A stretch of 64,000 bases of DNA from Pandoraea thiooxydans (GCF_001931675.1 NZ_CP014839.1:1240001-1304000), one strand, 5' to 3'. Counted from the first letter of the stretch, positions 34,333 to 47,238 are shown. Numbers and translations: made by a program. Notes: a model not told the origin generated them from the letters alone.

Positions 34333-34365
34333 CGGGCGCCGGTCATTATTTGAATCGCCTGGCCG

Positions 34366-35313
34366 TCAATACATGCTGGCCCGGTCCAGTTGCGCGATAT
34401 CCTCGGCGTCGAGCTTCAACTCGAGCGCCTCGCCCAGCGCCGCGAGTTGCTCGAGCGAGGTGGCGCTGGCGATGGGGGCGGTAATACTGGGGCGCGCCAT
34501 TTCCCAGGCAAGCGTCACCGCCGTGGGCGTGCTGTCGTGCCGCGCCGCGACCTCGTCGAGCGCGGCCAGAATTCGCATCCCGCGCGCATCGAGATAATGG
34601 CCGACGTGCTCGCCGCGCGTGCTTTTCTTCAAGTCATCGCGCGAGCGGTATTTGCCGCTCAGAAAGCCGCTGGCCAGCGCATAGTAATTCATCACCCCCA
34701 GCTTGAGCGCGACGGCGGTCGGTTCGACATCGCGTTCGTAGGTCGCCCGATCGTACAGGTTGTACTCGGGCTGAACCACCTGATAGGCGGGCAGGCGATA
34801 GCGCCTGGCGATTTCGGCGGCTTCATGCAGGCGCGCGCCGCTGTAGTTCGAGGCGCCGATGATGCGCACCTTGCCGGCTTCGATCAGCCGTTGATAGGCA
34901 TCGAGCGTTTCCTCCAGCCGCGCGGTGTCGGGCAGGTCGTAGTGCGAAAAATAGAGATCGATATAGTCGGTCTGCAGGCGCCGCAGCGAATCGTCGACCG
35001 CCTGCAGGATATTCTCGCGCGACAGTCCGGGCCGGGCCGCATGCCGCCCGACCTTGGTGGCGATCACGACGTCGGCGCGCTTGCCGGTGCGTGCCAGCCA
35101 TTTGCCGATGATGGTCTCGGACTCGCCGCCGTGGTTACCCGGCACCCATGCCGAATACACGTCGGCCGTATCGATGAAATTGATGCCGTGATCGGCCAGC
35201 GCATCGAGCAGCGAGAACGAGGTCGCTTCGTCGGCTGTCCAGCCGAATACGTTACCGCCGAAGGCCAGCGGGGAGACCTGAATTTCCGATGTGCCGAGGG
35301 TTCGCAATATCAT
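34366..35313 (-). CDS. Aldo/keto reductase
   Basis: An NADPH-dependent oxidoreductase of 315 residues with a TIM-barrel fold. The catalytic tetrad is Asp48, Tyr53 (IDTADVYSAW), Lys87 (VIATKVG) and His124 (YFSHYDLP). GASNYSG and the C-terminal SITAPIASATSLEQL form the cofactor site. It belongs to the YajO/Tas-like group that often reduces aldehydes or keto sugars; the substrate is unknown. It is a single gene facing the Spy-like gene. Confidence 0.88.
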   Translation of the reverse strand: MILRTLGTSEIQVSPLAFGGNVFGWTADEATSFSLLDALADHGINFIDTADVYSAWVPGNHGGESETIIGKWLARTGKRADVVIATKVGRHAARPGLSRENILQAVDDSLRRLQTDYIDLYFSHYDLPDTARLEETLDAYQRLIEAGKVRIIGASNYSGARLHEAAEIARRYRLPAYQVVQPEYNLYDRATYERDVEPTAVALKLGVMNYYALASGFLSGKYRSRDDLKKSTRGEHVGHYLDARGMRILAALDEVAARHDSTPTAVTLAWEMARPSITAPIASATSLEQLAALGEALELKLDAEDIAQLDRASMY

Positions 35314-35484
35314 GGCCGGGCTCCTTTGATCAGTCGGTATGTCGAGTCATGTTACGCCAGAGCGCGTGGCTCGTGCAGCCCCTGCGCCAGGCCAGGCCCG
35401 GACGCGCTACCATAGCCGCAGGCGCGGGCTGTCGGACCAGATCGCCTGCCCCGCGCCGCGTGCCAATCTCAACAAGGAATGCCA

Positions 35485-36183
35485 ATGAACGAGCTGCCGC
35501 GCCTGATGCCCACCCAAGTCTCCCAGGAAACATTCGGGGGCGTGACCTACCATATCGACGGCGAATTAGTGCCGGTACTGTCGGTCGATGTATCGCAAAA
35601 GGAAGTCTATTTCGAGCACCACATCCTGCTCTGGAAGCACCCCAGCGTCAAAATCGGCCTGCGCGCGATGCGCGGTGCGCTCAAGCGCATGATGGCCGGC
35701 ATGCAGGTATTCGTTACCGAGGCGAGCGGGCAGGGCATCATCGCCTTCAGCCGCGACGGCGCTGGGCACATCGTGCCGCTGCACTTGCGCAAAGGAGAAG
35801 AGATTCACGTCCGGGAGCACCAGTTTCTGGCTGCCACGAGCGACATCGAATATACCTTCGAGCGCGTGCGTGGCGTCTCCAACATGCTGTTCGGGCAAAG
35901 CGGCTTCTTTATCGACAAGTTCCGCGGCGCAGCCGGCGAGGGCGTGCTGTGGCTGCATGGCTACGGCAACGTGTTCGAAAAGGTGCTGGCACCGGGAGAA
36001 TCGATCGATATCGAGCCGGGCGGCTGGCTCTACAAGGACGCCGGCGTGCAGATGGAAACCCGGGTCGACCGCCTGAGCAGCGGCCTGTTCGGGGCCAACG
36101 TGAACTTCATCGTCAATCGGTTCACCGGCCCCGGCCGGGTCGGCATCCAGTCGATGTATCTACATATGCCGACGGCCGAATGA
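35485..36183 (+). CDS. AIM24 family (DUF124/TIGR00266) protein
   Basis: A 232-residue protein of the AIM24 beta-helix family, known in bacteria only by homology to a mitochondrial biogenesis factor. Features include LVPVLSVDVSQKEVYFEHHI, KIGLRAMRGALKRMMAGMQV and the Gly-rich FIDKFRGAAGEGVLWLHGYG followed by EPGGWLYKD. The ATG at 35485 is preferred over 35479 because AAGGA (35474-35478) would otherwise abut the start. There is no signal peptide, so it is cytoplasmic. The molecular function is unknown. Confidence 0.85.
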   Translation: MNELPRLMPTQVSQETFGGVTYHIDGELVPVLSVDVSQKEVYFEHHILLWKHPSVKIGLRAMRGALKRMMAGMQVFVTEASGQGIIAFSRDGAGHIVPLHLRKGEEIHVREHQFLAATSDIEYTFERVRGVSNMLFGQSGFFIDKFRGAAGEGVLWLHGYGNVFEKVLAPGESIDIEPGGWLYKDAGVQMETRVDRLSSGLFGANVNFIVNRFTGPGRVGIQSMYLHMPTAE

Positions 36184-36231
36184 GCGGCCTGGCGGCGCGG
36201 CTGCGCCGCCACCGCGCCCAACTGACTGGCG

Positions 36232-37350
36232 CTAGCCCGCGCGGCGCTGGCGTACCGCTTCGGCCAGCGTGGCCAGCACCGGCTCGGTCTGGCTCCATGC
36301 CAGGCAGGCATCGGTGATCGATACGCCGCGCCGCAGCGGCACGCCCGGCTTGAGGTCCTGGCGGCCTTCTTCCAGGTGGCTTTCGATCATCACGCCCATG
36401 ATGCGGCGCTCCCCGCCAGCCAGTTGGCCGGCGATGTCCCGCGCCACGTCGACCTGGCGCAGGTGAGACTTGTTGGAGTTGGCGTGCGAGCAGTCGATCA
36501 TCACCTGCTCGCGCAGGCCCAGCGCGCGCAGCGCCGCGCAGCTTGCCTCGACCGATGCGCTGTCGTAGTTCGGGCCATGCTTGCCGCCGCGCAGGATCAC
36601 GTGCGCGGCATCGTTGCCGCGTGTCTCGAAGATTGCCGCCATGCCCATCTTCGTCATGCCCATGAAGGCGTGGCTCGCGCGTGCGGCAACGATCGCATCG
36701 GCGGCGACCTGCACGCCGCCATCGGTGCCGTTCTTGAAGCCGATCGGGCAGCTCAGCCCCGAGGCCAGTTGGCGATGGCTCTGGCTTTCCGTGGTGCGCG
36801 CGCCGATCGCCCCCCAGGCGATCAGGTCGGCGATGTATTGCGGGCTCAACAGATCGAGAAATTCGGTCGCGGTGGGCAGGCCCAGGCCATTGATCTCGAG
36901 CAGCAGTTCGCGCGCCCGGCGCAGTCCTTCATTGATGCGAAAGCTCCCATCCAGGCGCGGGTCGTTGATATAACCCTTCCAGCCCACGGTCGTGCGCGGC
37001 TTTTCGAAATACACCCGCATGACGATCAGCAGATCCTGGCGCAACGCGTCGGCGGCATCCTTGAGCCGATGCGCATAATCGATCGCCTGTTCGTGGTCGT
37101 GAATCGAGCAGGGGCCAACCACCGCCAGCAGGCGATCGTCGCGTCCGTCGAGCACGGCGGCGATGGCCGCCCGGCTGTCCTCGACCAGCGCCTGCACCGC
37201 CGGCGGCACCGGTAATTCGTCCTGCAAAAGCGCGGGGGAGATCAGCGGGCGCACCGCGCCGATGCGCACGTCGTCGATGCGGGTCGTGTCCTGGGTCGAG
37301 TCGGCGGAGCCGGCCTCTTTGTCATGCGTGGGGTTGTCGATCAGATTCAA
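36232..37350 (-). CDS. aroG: 3-deoxy-7-phosphoheptulonate synthase (DAHP synthase, class I)
   Basis: The first enzyme of the shikimate pathway, joining phosphoenolpyruvate and erythrose 4-phosphate. The 372-residue class I (AroFGH-type) protein has VVGPCSIHDHEQAIDYA, YFEKPRTTVGWKGYINDP and GARTTESQSHRQLASGLSCP. IDCSHANSNK and the metal-binding ESHLEEGRQD are also present. The N-terminus (DDVRIGAVRPLISPALLQDE) carries the region used for feedback inhibition. It follows the bkd cluster on the same strand after 60 bases but is functionally unrelated. Confidence 0.94.
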   Translation of the reverse strand: MNLIDNPTHDKEAGSADSTQDTTRIDDVRIGAVRPLISPALLQDELPVPPAVQALVEDSRAAIAAVLDGRDDRLLAVVGPCSIHDHEQAIDYAHRLKDAADALRQDLLIVMRVYFEKPRTTVGWKGYINDPRLDGSFRINEGLRRARELLLEINGLGLPTATEFLDLLSPQYIADLIAWGAIGARTTESQSHRQLASGLSCPIGFKNGTDGGVQVAADAIVAARASHAFMGMTKMGMAAIFETRGNDAAHVILRGGKHGPNYDSASVEASCAALRALGLREQVMIDCSHANSNKSHLRQVDVARDIAGQLAGGERRIMGVMIESHLEEGRQDLKPGVPLRRGVSITDACLAWSQTEPVLATLAEAVRQRRAG

Positions 37351-37410
37351 GATAATCCTCGGGGCCGCGGGAAAGCAGCCCCGATTATCGCACTGGCCGG
37401 CGCAGCCGGC

Positions 37411-38826
37411 TCAAATATGCAGCGCGTGACCCAGCGCCCGCAGCGCTGCCTCCTGCACCGCTTCGCCCAGCGTCGGGTGCGCGTGGATGGTGCCGGCGAC
37501 GTCTTCCAGCCGTGCGCCCATCTCCAGCGACTGCGAAAACGCGGCGGCGAGTTCGGATACGCCGCGACCGACCGCTTGCCAACCGACGATCAGATGGTTG
37601 TCGCGACGCGCCACCACACGCACGAAGCCCTCGGTCGAGCCGAGCGTCATCGCGCGGCCGTTGGCGCTGAACGGGAAAACGGCCGACACGCAGTCCAGCC
37701 CGGCCGCCTCGGCCTCGGGGGGCGACAGCCCGGCGGTGACGATCTCGGGGTCGGTGAAACACACTGCCGGAATCGCGGCGGGGGTGAAATGGCGGCGCCG
37801 GCCGGCGATCAGCTCGGCCACCATCTCGCCCTGCGCCATGGCGCGATGCGCCAGCATCGGCTCACCGGTGAGATCGCCGATCGCCCATACGTTGCGCATC
37901 GAGGTGCGGCATTGATCGTCGATGCGCAGCGCGCCGCCGTTGCGATCAAGCTGCAGGCTCTCCAGGCCCCAGTCCTGGGTGCGCGCGCGCCGGCCGACGG
38001 CGACCAGTACCCGATCGGCCGGCAGCTCCGTCTCGGCGCCGGCGGCATCCTGCACCCGCACGGCGTCGCCCGCGTGATTGAGCCCCAGTACCTTGCGCTC
38101 CAGATGCACTGTCACGCCCAGGCGGGCCAGCGCCTCGGCCACCGGCTTGGTCAGCGCGGCATCATAGGTCGGCAGGATGCGCGCCTTGGCCTCGACCACC
38201 GTGACCTCGACGCCGAGCTTGCGGTAGACCGTACCCAATTCGAGCCCGATATAGCCGGCACCCACCACCACCAGGCGGCGCGGCAGCGTGCGCGGCGACA
38301 GCGCCTCGGTGGAGGTGATCACCCTGTCGCTGAACGGCATCGAGGGTAGCGGCACCGGCTCGGAGCCGGCTGCCAGCAACAGATGCTCGCACTGAATGCG
38401 CAGCGGCTGGCCGTCCTGCGCATCGCCACTCGTGACCTCGACGGTCTTGCCGTCGAGCACGCGCGCGTGGCCGTGGATAACCGTCACGCCATGCTTTTTC
38501 AGCAGGCCGGCAACCCCGCCGGTCAGCCGCTCGACGATACCGTCCTTCCAGGCTACCGTCTGCGCGATGTCGATGTGCGGAGCCTGCACCCGGATGCCCA
38601 GCGGCGAGGCCTGCCCGGCCGCGTAGTGCGTCGCTTTCTCGAATTCCTCGCCCGCGTGAATCAGCGCCTTGGATGGGATGCAGCCGATGTTCAGGCAGGT
38701 GCCTCCCAAACGCTCGCGCTCGACCAGCACGGTCGGCACGCCCAGTTGACCGGCACGAATTGCGGCGACGTAGCCGCCAGGGCCGCCGCCGATGACCAGC
38801 AGCGTCGTCGTCTGGATCTCGCTCAT
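37411..38826 (-). CDS. lpdV: Dihydrolipoyl dehydrogenase (E3) of the branched-chain 2-oxoacid dehydrogenase complex
   Basis: The flavoprotein that reoxidises the E2 lipoyl groups with NAD+. The 471-residue protein has the FAD motif [19 protein letters not shown], the redox disulfide Cys44/Cys49 ([20 protein letters not shown]), the NAD-binding [15 protein letters not shown], the second FAD motif [18 protein letters not shown], and [14 protein letters not shown] at the dimer interface. It overlaps the E2 stop by ATGA and is the last gene of the bkd operon. Confidence 0.93.
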   Translation of the reverse strand: MSEIQTTTLLVIGGGPGGYVAAIRAGQLGVPTVLVERERLGGTCLNIGCIPSKALIHAGEEFEKATHYAAGQASPLGIRVQAPHIDIAQTVAWKDGIVERLTGGVAGLLKKHGVTVIHGHARVLDGKTVEVTSGDAQDGQPLRIQCEHLLLAAGSEPVPLPSMPFSDRVITSTEALSPRTLPRRLVVVGAGYIGLELGTVYRKLGVEVTVVEAKARILPTYDAALTKPVAEALARLGVTVHLERKVLGLNHAGDAVRVQDAAGAETELPADRVLVAVGRRARTQDWGLESLQLDRNGGALRIDDQCRTSMRNVWAIGDLTGEPMLAHRAMAQGEMVAELIAGRRRHFTPAAIPAVCFTDPEIVTAGLSPPEAEAAGLDCVSAVFPFSANGRAMTLGSTEGFVRVVARRDNHLIVGWQAVGRGVSELAAAFSQSLEMGARLEDVAGTIHAHPTLGEAVQEAALRALGHALHI

Positions 38827-40124
38827 GGGGCCTCCACGAAAAGCATGGCGGGTTGTTCGAGCAGGGCGCGCACCGCCTGGATAAACTCGGCAGCATCCAT
38901 GCCGTCGACCACGCGGTGATCGAACGACGACGAGAGATTCATCAACTTGCGCGGCACCACCGCGCCGTGCCGGATCATCGGCCGCTCGACAATACGATTG
39001 ACGCCGACGATGGCCACTTCCGGATGATTGATGACCGGCGTGCTGACGATGCCGCCCAGCGGCCCGAGGCTGCTGATCGTAATGGTCGAGCCGAGCAGCT
39101 CGTCGCGCTCGGCCTTGCCGCCACGCACGGCCTCGCCCAGCCGGGCGATCTCGGCGGCGATCGACCACGGATCGCGCGCCTCGGCATGGCGCACCACCGG
39201 CACCATCAGGCCGGCCGGGCTTTGCGCGGCAATGCCCAGGTGCACCGCGCCATGGCGTGTGACAACCCCGAGTTCGTCGTCAAAGCGCGCATTGATCTGC
39301 GGGAAGTCCCGCAACGCCAGCACCATGGCCCGTGCCAGTAGCGGCAGCACCGTCAGCCGCCCGCGCGACTCGCCCCATTTGCGGTTCAACTGGACGCGCA
39401 ACTCCTCGAGTTCGGTCACGTCGATCTCCTCGACGTAGCTGAAGTGCGGGATGCGCCGCTTGGCTTCCTGCATTTTCTGGGCGATCTTGCGCCGCAGGCC
39501 GACGACCGGTACCGCTTGCTCGTCGTTGCGCTCGACCAGGCCGGCGCGCGCGCCGAGCGTGCCGCCGCGCCCCTGCAAATAGGCGTCGAGATCTTCATGC
39601 CCGATCCGGCCGGCCGGGCCGGTGCCGTGCACGAAGCGCAGTTCGATGCCCAGATCCCAGGCGCGCTTGCGCACCGCCGGTGAGGCGAGCGGCCGCTCGC
39701 CAGGCTGGCGCGCGATCACCGGCGCCGGCTTCGGTGGTGCGGGCTTCGAGGCGGCCGGCGCGACCGGTGCGGGTGCTGCCGCGGGCACCGGCTCGGGCGC
39801 GGCTCGCGGCGCCGGTTCGGCTTGCGCTGCCGCGGGCACAGCCGGCGCCGCTGGCGCGGCCCCTGGCTTTTGATTGCCCGCACCTTCGACTTCCAGGCGG
39901 ATCAGCTCGCTGCCCACCGCCATCACGTCGCCGACCTGGCCGCCCAGCGCGAGCACGGTGCCGCTCACCGGCGAAGGGATTTCCACCGTGGCCTTGTCGG
40001 TCATCACGTCGGCCAGCGGTTGATCTTCCTTCACCGTCTCGCCCACCCCGACGTGCCACGCGGCCAGTTCGACCTCGGCGATGCCTTCGCCGATGTCGGG
40101 CATTTTGATGATATGCGTCCCCAT
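38823..40124 (-). CDS. bkdB: Dihydrolipoyl acyltransferase (E2) of the branched-chain 2-oxoacid dehydrogenase complex
   Basis: The core transacylase, 433 residues. One lipoyl domain (1-85) has the lipoylated Lys44 in [13 protein letters not shown]. An Ala/Pro linker (about 88-145) leads to the E1/E3-binding domain ([20 protein letters not shown]) and the CoA acyltransferase domain. Its active site carries [15 protein letters not shown] near the C-terminus. The start at 40124 is set by GGAGG within the end of the E1beta gene. E3 overlaps its stop. A single lipoyl domain fits Bkd rather than pyruvate dehydrogenase E2. Confidence 0.93.
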   Translation of the reverse strand: MGTHIIKMPDIGEGIAEVELAAWHVGVGETVKEDQPLADVMTDKATVEIPSPVSGTVLALGGQVGDVMAVGSELIRLEVEGAGNQKPGAAPAAPAVPAAAQAEPAPRAAPEPVPAAAPAPVAPAASKPAPPKPAPVIARQPGERPLASPAVRKRAWDLGIELRFVHGTGPAGRIGHEDLDAYLQGRGGTLGARAGLVERNDEQAVPVVGLRRKIAQKMQEAKRRIPHFSYVEEIDVTELEELRVQLNRKWGESRGRLTVLPLLARAMVLALRDFPQINARFDDELGVVTRHGAVHLGIAAQSPAGLMVPVVRHAEARDPWSIAAEIARLGEAVRGGKAERDELLGSTITISSLGPLGGIVSTPVINHPEVAIVGVNRIVERPMIRHGAVVPRKLMNLSSSFDHRVVDGMDAAEFIQAVRALLEQPAMLFVEAP

Positions 40125-40125
40125 C

Positions 40126-41169
40126 TCAAGCCTCCATGACACGCCGCAGGGCTTCGCCGACCCGGCGCGGGCCGGGAAAGTACGCCCATTCCTGCGCATG
40201 CGGATACGGCGTATCCCACCCGGTCACGCGTTCGACCGGCGCCTCCAGCGCATAGAAGCAGTGCTCCTGCACCAGCGAGATGAGTTCGGCGCCAAAGCCG
40301 CAGGTGCGCGTGGCCTCGTGCACCACCACGCACCGGCCGGTCTTGTTCACCGAGTTCACGATGGTTTCCAGATCGAGCGGCCAGAGGCTGCGCAGATCGA
40401 TGATCTCGGCGTCGATGCCGGTCTCTTCGGCGGCCGCCAGCGATACGTGCACCGTCGTGCCGTAGGTCAGTACCGTCACGGCACTGCCGGCGCGCACCAC
40501 GGCTGCCGATTCGAGCGGCACCGTGTAATAGCCTTCGGGCACCGCGCTGGCCGGATGCTTGCTCCAGGGGGTCACGGGCCGCTCGTGATGACCGTCGAAC
40601 GGGCCGTTGTAAAGTCGCTTGGGCTCCAGGAAAATCACCGGGTCGTCGTTCTCGATTGCCGCAATCAGCAGTCCCTTCGCGTCATACGGGTTGGACGGCA
40701 TCACCGTGCGCAAGCCGCATACCTGCGTGAACATCGCCTCCGGACTCTGGCTGTGCGTCTGTCCGCCATAAATCCCGCCGCCACAGGGCATGCGAATCGT
40801 CAGCGGCGCGATGAACTCGCCCATCGAGCGGTAACGCAGGCGCGCGGCCTCCGAGACGATCTGGTCGGAGGCGGGGTAGAAATAGTCGGCGAATTGAATC
40901 TCGCATACCGGCCGCAGCCCGTAGGCGCCCATGCCCACCGCCGCACCCACGATGCCGCCCTCGGAGATCGGCGTATCGAACACGCGCGAGGTGCCGTACT
41001 TGGCCTGCAGGCCTTCGGTACAGCGGAACACGCCGCCGAAGTAGCCGACGTCCTGGCCGAACACCACCACGTTGCTGTCGCGCTCGAGCATCACATCCAT
41101 GGCCGAGCGCAGCGCCTGGATCATGCTCATCGGAGCGGTGGCCTGGCCGTTGTCTTTTTCTGTCGCCAT
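40126..41169 (-). CDS. bkdA2: Branched-chain 2-oxoacid dehydrogenase E1 beta subunit
   Basis: The beta half of the thiamine-dependent decarboxylase, 347 residues. Motifs are VVFGQDVGYFGGVFRCTEGL, RVFDTPISEGGIVGAAVGMG and EIQFADYFYPASDQIVSEAA. The segment MPCGGGIYGGQTHSQSPEA is specific for branched-chain rather than pyruvate E1beta. It lies 2 bases after the E1alpha stop and ends 1 base before the E2 start, so translation is tightly coupled. Confidence 0.94.
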   Translation of the reverse strand: MATEKDNGQATAPMSMIQALRSAMDVMLERDSNVVVFGQDVGYFGGVFRCTEGLQAKYGTSRVFDTPISEGGIVGAAVGMGAYGLRPVCEIQFADYFYPASDQIVSEAARLRYRSMGEFIAPLTIRMPCGGGIYGGQTHSQSPEAMFTQVCGLRTVMPSNPYDAKGLLIAAIENDDPVIFLEPKRLYNGPFDGHHERPVTPWSKHPASAVPEGYYTVPLESAAVVRAGSAVTVLTYGTTVHVSLAAAEETGIDAEIIDLRSLWPLDLETIVNSVNKTGRCVVVHEATRTCGFGAELISLVQEHCFYALEAPVERVTGWDTPYPHAQEWAYFPGPRRVGEALRRVMEA

Positions 41170-41171
41170 GC

Positions 41172-43339
<2,168 letters not shown>

Positions 43340-43444
43340 GGCAGTATCCGCTAACGGTTGATGATGTTCAGTAGCAGGCGATGCAAGGCATGCCAGTGCC
43401 TTGCGCATAGTGCGTCGGTGCGGGCCGGCGTCGCGCATCGCGCC

Positions 43445-44527
43445 CTAACCCAGCGAGCAGTCGAGCCAGCGGCGGATTCGAATCGCATCGGCGATGTCGC
43501 CGCGCGGCGTGCGCGAGCCCAGCAGCACCAGCGTTTGGGGGCGGCCCCGCACCAGCATGCGCATCACCACGCCGTGACCGGACTCGTTGATAAAGCCGGT
43601 TTTCTGCAACTGGATGGGCGCATGCCCGAGCCGAATCAGCGCGTTGGAGTTGACATACACGAGTTGGCCGCGCCCCGGATGCACGGTATCCCACTTGTCG
43701 GTGGAAAAGCGTCGGATCAGCGGGTCGCGATGCGCGTATGCCACCAGCTTGGCCAGATCGGCGGCGGTCGAGACGTTGTGCGGCGAGAGCCCGCTCGCAT
43801 TGCGGAAGTGCGTATGGCGCATGCCGAGCTGGCGCGCCTTGCGGTTCATTGCGGCGATGAAGGCCGGCCGCCCGCCCGGATAGTCGCGGCTGAGCGCGGC
43901 CGCTGCACGGTTCTCCGACGACATCAGCGCGATATGCAGCATATCCCGGCGCGACAGCCGTGAGCCCACCTTCAGTCGCGAGCCGGTGAACTTGATGCGG
44001 TCGCGGTCCTGCGCAGTTACGCGCAGCATGCCATTGAGCGGCCGATGCGTGCTGCGCGCCACGACCGCCATCATCAGCTTGGAAATCGACGCAATCGGGC
44101 GCACCTCGTGGGCGCGGCGCGACAGCAAAACCGTATTGGACTTGACGTCCAGCACGTAGATAGCCCGCGAATGCAGCCGTCGTACGGCCGCGGGGCTGTA
44201 GCCGCAGCGCGGGAGCAGGCGCGGGCGCCGCGGGTGTTGGGTGTGGCGGACCGAATGCGGCTTGGCCCTGGTGTGATGAGCTTCGTGCCGTGGCTGGTGC
44301 TCGCGCGCGAGCACACCTCCGGCCGGGCACACCAACGCCAGGCAAAGCGCAGCAAATGGCAGGCACCGGATCAGGCGCCGGGGGCGGTGCGGGTCACGCA
44401 GGAAGGCGATAAGGACACAGGCGGAACGGGTGAGGCGGGCAGCGATGCCTTTCAAAACGTGGATTCCTTTGGCGTACGGATGACAAGGAACGATAGACCG
44501 ATCGTCCGCCGTTAGTGTAACGCCCAT
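43445..44527 (-). CDS. D-alanyl-D-alanine endopeptidase (PbpG/PBP7 type)
   Basis: A low-molecular-weight penicillin-binding protein of the S11 family that cuts peptidoglycan cross-links. The three active-site motifs are SISK (Ser147, Lys150), SEN (204-206) and KTG (309-311, in QKTGFINESGHG). A hydrophobic export segment (FAALCLALVCPAGGVLA) lies after a long basic leader, and a His/Arg-rich stretch follows. The annotated ATG at 44527 makes the leader unusually long; no better ATG exists between it and the hydrophobic segment, so a non-ATG start is possible. Confidence 0.85.
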   Translation of the reverse strand: MGVTLTADDRSIVPCHPYAKGIHVLKGIAARLTRSACVLIAFLRDPHRPRRLIRCLPFAALCLALVCPAGGVLAREHQPRHEAHHTRAKPHSVRHTQHPRRPRLLPRCGYSPAAVRRLHSRAIYVLDVKSNTVLLSRRAHEVRPIASISKLMMAVVARSTHRPLNGMLRVTAQDRDRIKFTGSRLKVGSRLSRRDMLHIALMSSENRAAAALSRDYPGGRPAFIAAMNRKARQLGMRHTHFRNASGLSPHNVSTAADLAKLVAYAHRDPLIRRFSTDKWDTVHPGRGQLVYVNSNALIRLGHAPIQLQKTGFINESGHGVVMRMLVRGRPQTLVLLGSRTPRGDIADAIRIRRWLDCSLG

Positions 44528-44618
44528 GCGGTTTGTTCACCAGACATGCTACGGATGCCGAATATATTGGCCCAACCCGCAGCGCCGTCTCGGCGCAGCC
44601 CGCACACCCCGTTCGAAG

Positions 44619-46067
44619 TCAGCCGGGACGCCGTTGACGCAGTCGCCGCATGTGTTCGCGCCAGGCGGCCGAGCGGTCGCGGATGAAGTCGCCAAGCTCG
44701 CTGCTGGACCTCAAGTCAGGTGTCGCTTCCTCGTAGAAACCCTTCTCGTTGCGCAATGGCAAGGCAGCGATGCGTGCCGCGTGCAGCCGGTCGAGCCGGG
44801 ACGGGCGCGCCGCATTGGGGTGATGAATGCCGGCCTGAGGTACGCTCACGCCCTGCAGCGGGTCGTCGGTGCGCGCTCGTGTGAGCGTGAGCACGTCGCC
44901 CAGCGATGGTGCGGCCCGGTCACGCGCGCTCAATGGCGCGGTACCCCAGCGCTGGTGAATCGTCGCCAGCACCGACGTATGGTCGATCGGAGTGGTGGAC
45001 GAAGTGCGGAATACCGTGCCGGGAGCGATCAGCGGTGAGACCAGCACGGCCGGCACACGCACGCCCAACCGGGTGAAGTCGAAGCCGAATTCTCCCTGCG
45101 TGCCGTCGCCAGGCGCGGCGACATTCGCCGGCGGCGCAATGTGATCGTAGTTGCCGCCATGCTCGTCGTAGTTGATGATCAGCAGCGTGCGATGCCAGTT
45201 CTTGCCGGTGCGCACGGCCTGGTAGACGTCGTGAATCAACTGTTCGCCGGCGGCCACGTCATAGTTGGGATGCTGGCTGTTGCCGTTGGCGTCCCAGCTC
45301 GGTTCGAGAAACGTGAACGCCGGCAGCGTGCCGTCGGCCGCGCGCGCCTGAAAGTCGCGGAAATGGCCGAAGTGGCTGTCGTCGGCGCTTTGCGTGTCGG
45401 GAAAATCATGACGCGTGATGGGGTCGCGGTTATAGCCGAACACGGCCCAGTCGATCTGTCGTTCGCCCAGGCGCCCGAAAATGCTCGGACAGGTGAATAT
45501 CTTCACATGATCGTCGAGATGCCCCTGCGACGTGCCGGCCAGCGCGAATGCGCGATTGGGCATCGTCATGCTCGGCACCGATGCAAACCACGCGTCGCAA
45601 ACCGCGTAGCCGCGTGCCAGCCCGCTAAGCACCGGCAGCAGTTCGGGCGTGTACATGCCCATGATTTGCGACGGCTCGGTGCCGGGCAGCGAGTCGCGAT
45701 AATGCCTGGCCAGATCGGAGGCGATCGCTGCCTTGAAGTTGCGTACGAAACCTTGATTGTTCGGGATCGCATCGTGTGCCGGGGCGTCGGTGCCGAACAA
45801 CTGGTAATTCGTGTTGAGAAATCCCTCGCCCGGATCTGCGCCCGGCATCAAATACGGGTGCGCGTCGCTCGCCCGTATTTTGTAGACCGGCACCGGGCGA
45901 CCCGCGTCGTCAGGGTTCGACTCCTGTCCCGTCAGGCCGTCGAACGCATGTCCGGCCGGCGAGCGATTGCCGCTGTCGCTATAGAGGAATCCCAGCATCT
46001 GATCGAACGAGCGGTTTTCCAGCATCAGATAGACGATGTGATCGATATTGCCAAGTTGATTTGCCAT
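44619..46067 (-). CDS. Phospholipase C / AcpA-like phosphoesterase without visible signal peptide
   Basis: A 482-residue member of the phosphoesterase superfamily that includes bacterial phospholipase C and Francisella AcpA. Its active-site motifs are [20 protein letters not shown] (metal-binding Glu-Asn-Arg), [18 protein letters not shown] and [15 protein letters not shown]. The start at 46067 ([13 protein letters not shown]) is set by GGGAG upstream. It places the catalytic motif only about 10 residues from the N-terminus, so the Tat leader found on secreted phospholipases C is absent. It may be cytoplasmic or exported another way. The substrate is not known. Confidence 0.8.
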   Translation of the reverse strand: MANQLGNIDHIVYLMLENRSFDQMLGFLYSDSGNRSPAGHAFDGLTGQESNPDDAGRPVPVYKIRASDAHPYLMPGADPGEGFLNTNYQLFGTDAPAHDAIPNNQGFVRNFKAAIASDLARHYRDSLPGTEPSQIMGMYTPELLPVLSGLARGYAVCDAWFASVPSMTMPNRAFALAGTSQGHLDDHVKIFTCPSIFGRLGERQIDWAVFGYNRDPITRHDFPDTQSADDSHFGHFRDFQARAADGTLPAFTFLEPSWDANGNSQHPNYDVAAGEQLIHDVYQAVRTGKNWHRTLLIINYDEHGGNYDHIAPPANVAAPGDGTQGEFGFDFTRLGVRVPAVLVSPLIAPGTVFRTSSTTPIDHTSVLATIHQRWGTAPLSARDRAAPSLGDVLTLTRARTDDPLQGVSVPQAGIHHPNAARPSRLDRLHAARIAALPLRNEKGFYEEATPDLRSSSELGDFIRDRSAAWREHMRRLRQRRPG

Positions 46068-46296
46068 ACGAGACTCCCAAGGGCGGCTGCCAGCCATCTA
46101 AACGGTAGCGGCATTGCGTGATGCTTGTGTGACGCCGCGCGGGCGGTCTATCGCACCTGCACTTGGAGTCGCCGGGCGAGCATGGGTTGTGACGGATTTT
46201 CGTAGTGCGAACGAGACTGCCTGGAGGGGGGCCGCCGCGTCGGCGCCCGCCTGCGATGACGGCTGATGGGGGAGGATTGCGTGGCGAGCGGCAGTC

Positions 46297-47028
46297 TCAG
46301 GAAAAAATCGCTTCGATGTCGACGGCCGCTGTAGCCGGCGCGTCGAAGCTCAGCGTCGCTTCGATGTGCCGCAGGTGCTCGAGCATGATCGCGGCGGCGC
46401 GCTCGCCGTCGCGCGCCTCGAGGGCGTCGATCAGCGCGTCGTGTTCATGGTGTGGGCACGCTGGCACGTTGGGCTTGTCGTAGAGGGTGATCACCAGACA
46501 CGTCAGCGGCGTGAGTTCGCGCAGCAGCCGCAGCAGAATCTCGTTGCCGTGCATCTGTGCGAAAAGCACATGGAATTCCCCGGAAAGACGGATCACCGCG
46601 TGCATCTCGCCGCGTCGGCGTGCCTCGCCCTCCTGACGCACGTGCCGGCGCAGCGCACGCAGTTGCGGCGTGGTGATGGTGTTCGCCAACTGCCGCGCCA
46701 TTTCCGGCTCGATCATGCGACGCGTGACAAACACGTCGCGCGCCTGTTGGGCACTCGGGCTGGCAATGAAGGCGCCACGGTTGGGAATCAATGTCACCAG
46801 CCCCTCGTGCGCGAGCTTGCCGAGCACTTCGCGGATCTTGGTGCGGCTGACGCCCGAGATCTCGGCAAGTCGCTCCTCCACCAGCTTGGTGCCCGGCGCG
46901 AGGCGATGCTCGAGCACCGCGTTCTGGATGCGGCGAGAGATCTCGTCGTTCGAAAACGATGGACGGTTCGATATCTCCGGCGCGACGGCCGGCACGGCAG
47001 CTTGCTTCAAGTCGGTTCTCGTCTGCAC
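46297..47028 (-). CDS. GntR-family (FCD subfamily) transcriptional regulator
   Basis: A 243-residue regulator. The winged-helix DNA-binding domain (about 30-95) has GTKLVEERLAEISGVSRTKI then REVLGKLAHEGLVTLIPNRG. The all-helical FCD effector domain has metal-site residues in RLSGEFHVLFAQM and HHEHDALIDALEARDGERA. The start is uncertain: a GTG at 47028 gives the normal family length, and an in-frame ATG at 47115 would add 29 residues with no homology. It is divergent from the NitT-type ABC/dihydropyrimidinase genes and likely controls them. Confidence 0.85.
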   Translation of the reverse strand: MQTRTDLKQAAVPAVAPEISNRPSFSNDEISRRIQNAVLEHRLAPGTKLVEERLAEISGVSRTKIREVLGKLAHEGLVTLIPNRGAFIASPSAQQARDVFVTRRMIEPEMARQLANTITTPQLRALRRHVRQEGEARRRGEMHAVIRLSGEFHVLFAQMHGNEILLRLLRELTPLTCLVITLYDKPNVPACPHHEHDALIDALEARDGERAAAIMLEHLRHIEATLSFDAPATAAVDIEAIFS

Positions 47029-47238
47029 GATAAGTAACCGAAATAATAAGGCAGATCGAGAGATGTTGTGTACACGAAGATCGGAATATTTGCTGTAACC
47101 GGCGCGACTCGGCATGGTTGACGATGACGCACGGGCGCACCGGAAAGGGGCGCGGTGTCGCGCATCCTGGTGCGGCCGGTCGGCGGTGGGGCGGATCTGG
47201 AGAGGGCCAGGCGCCGGGAGGGCGATCGGCCCACGACG

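Noticed and set aside
37411-39168. Longer start for the bkd E3 gene
   Set aside because: The extra residues are E2 coding sequence in another frame; the ATG at 38826 gives the canonical flavoprotein N-terminus.
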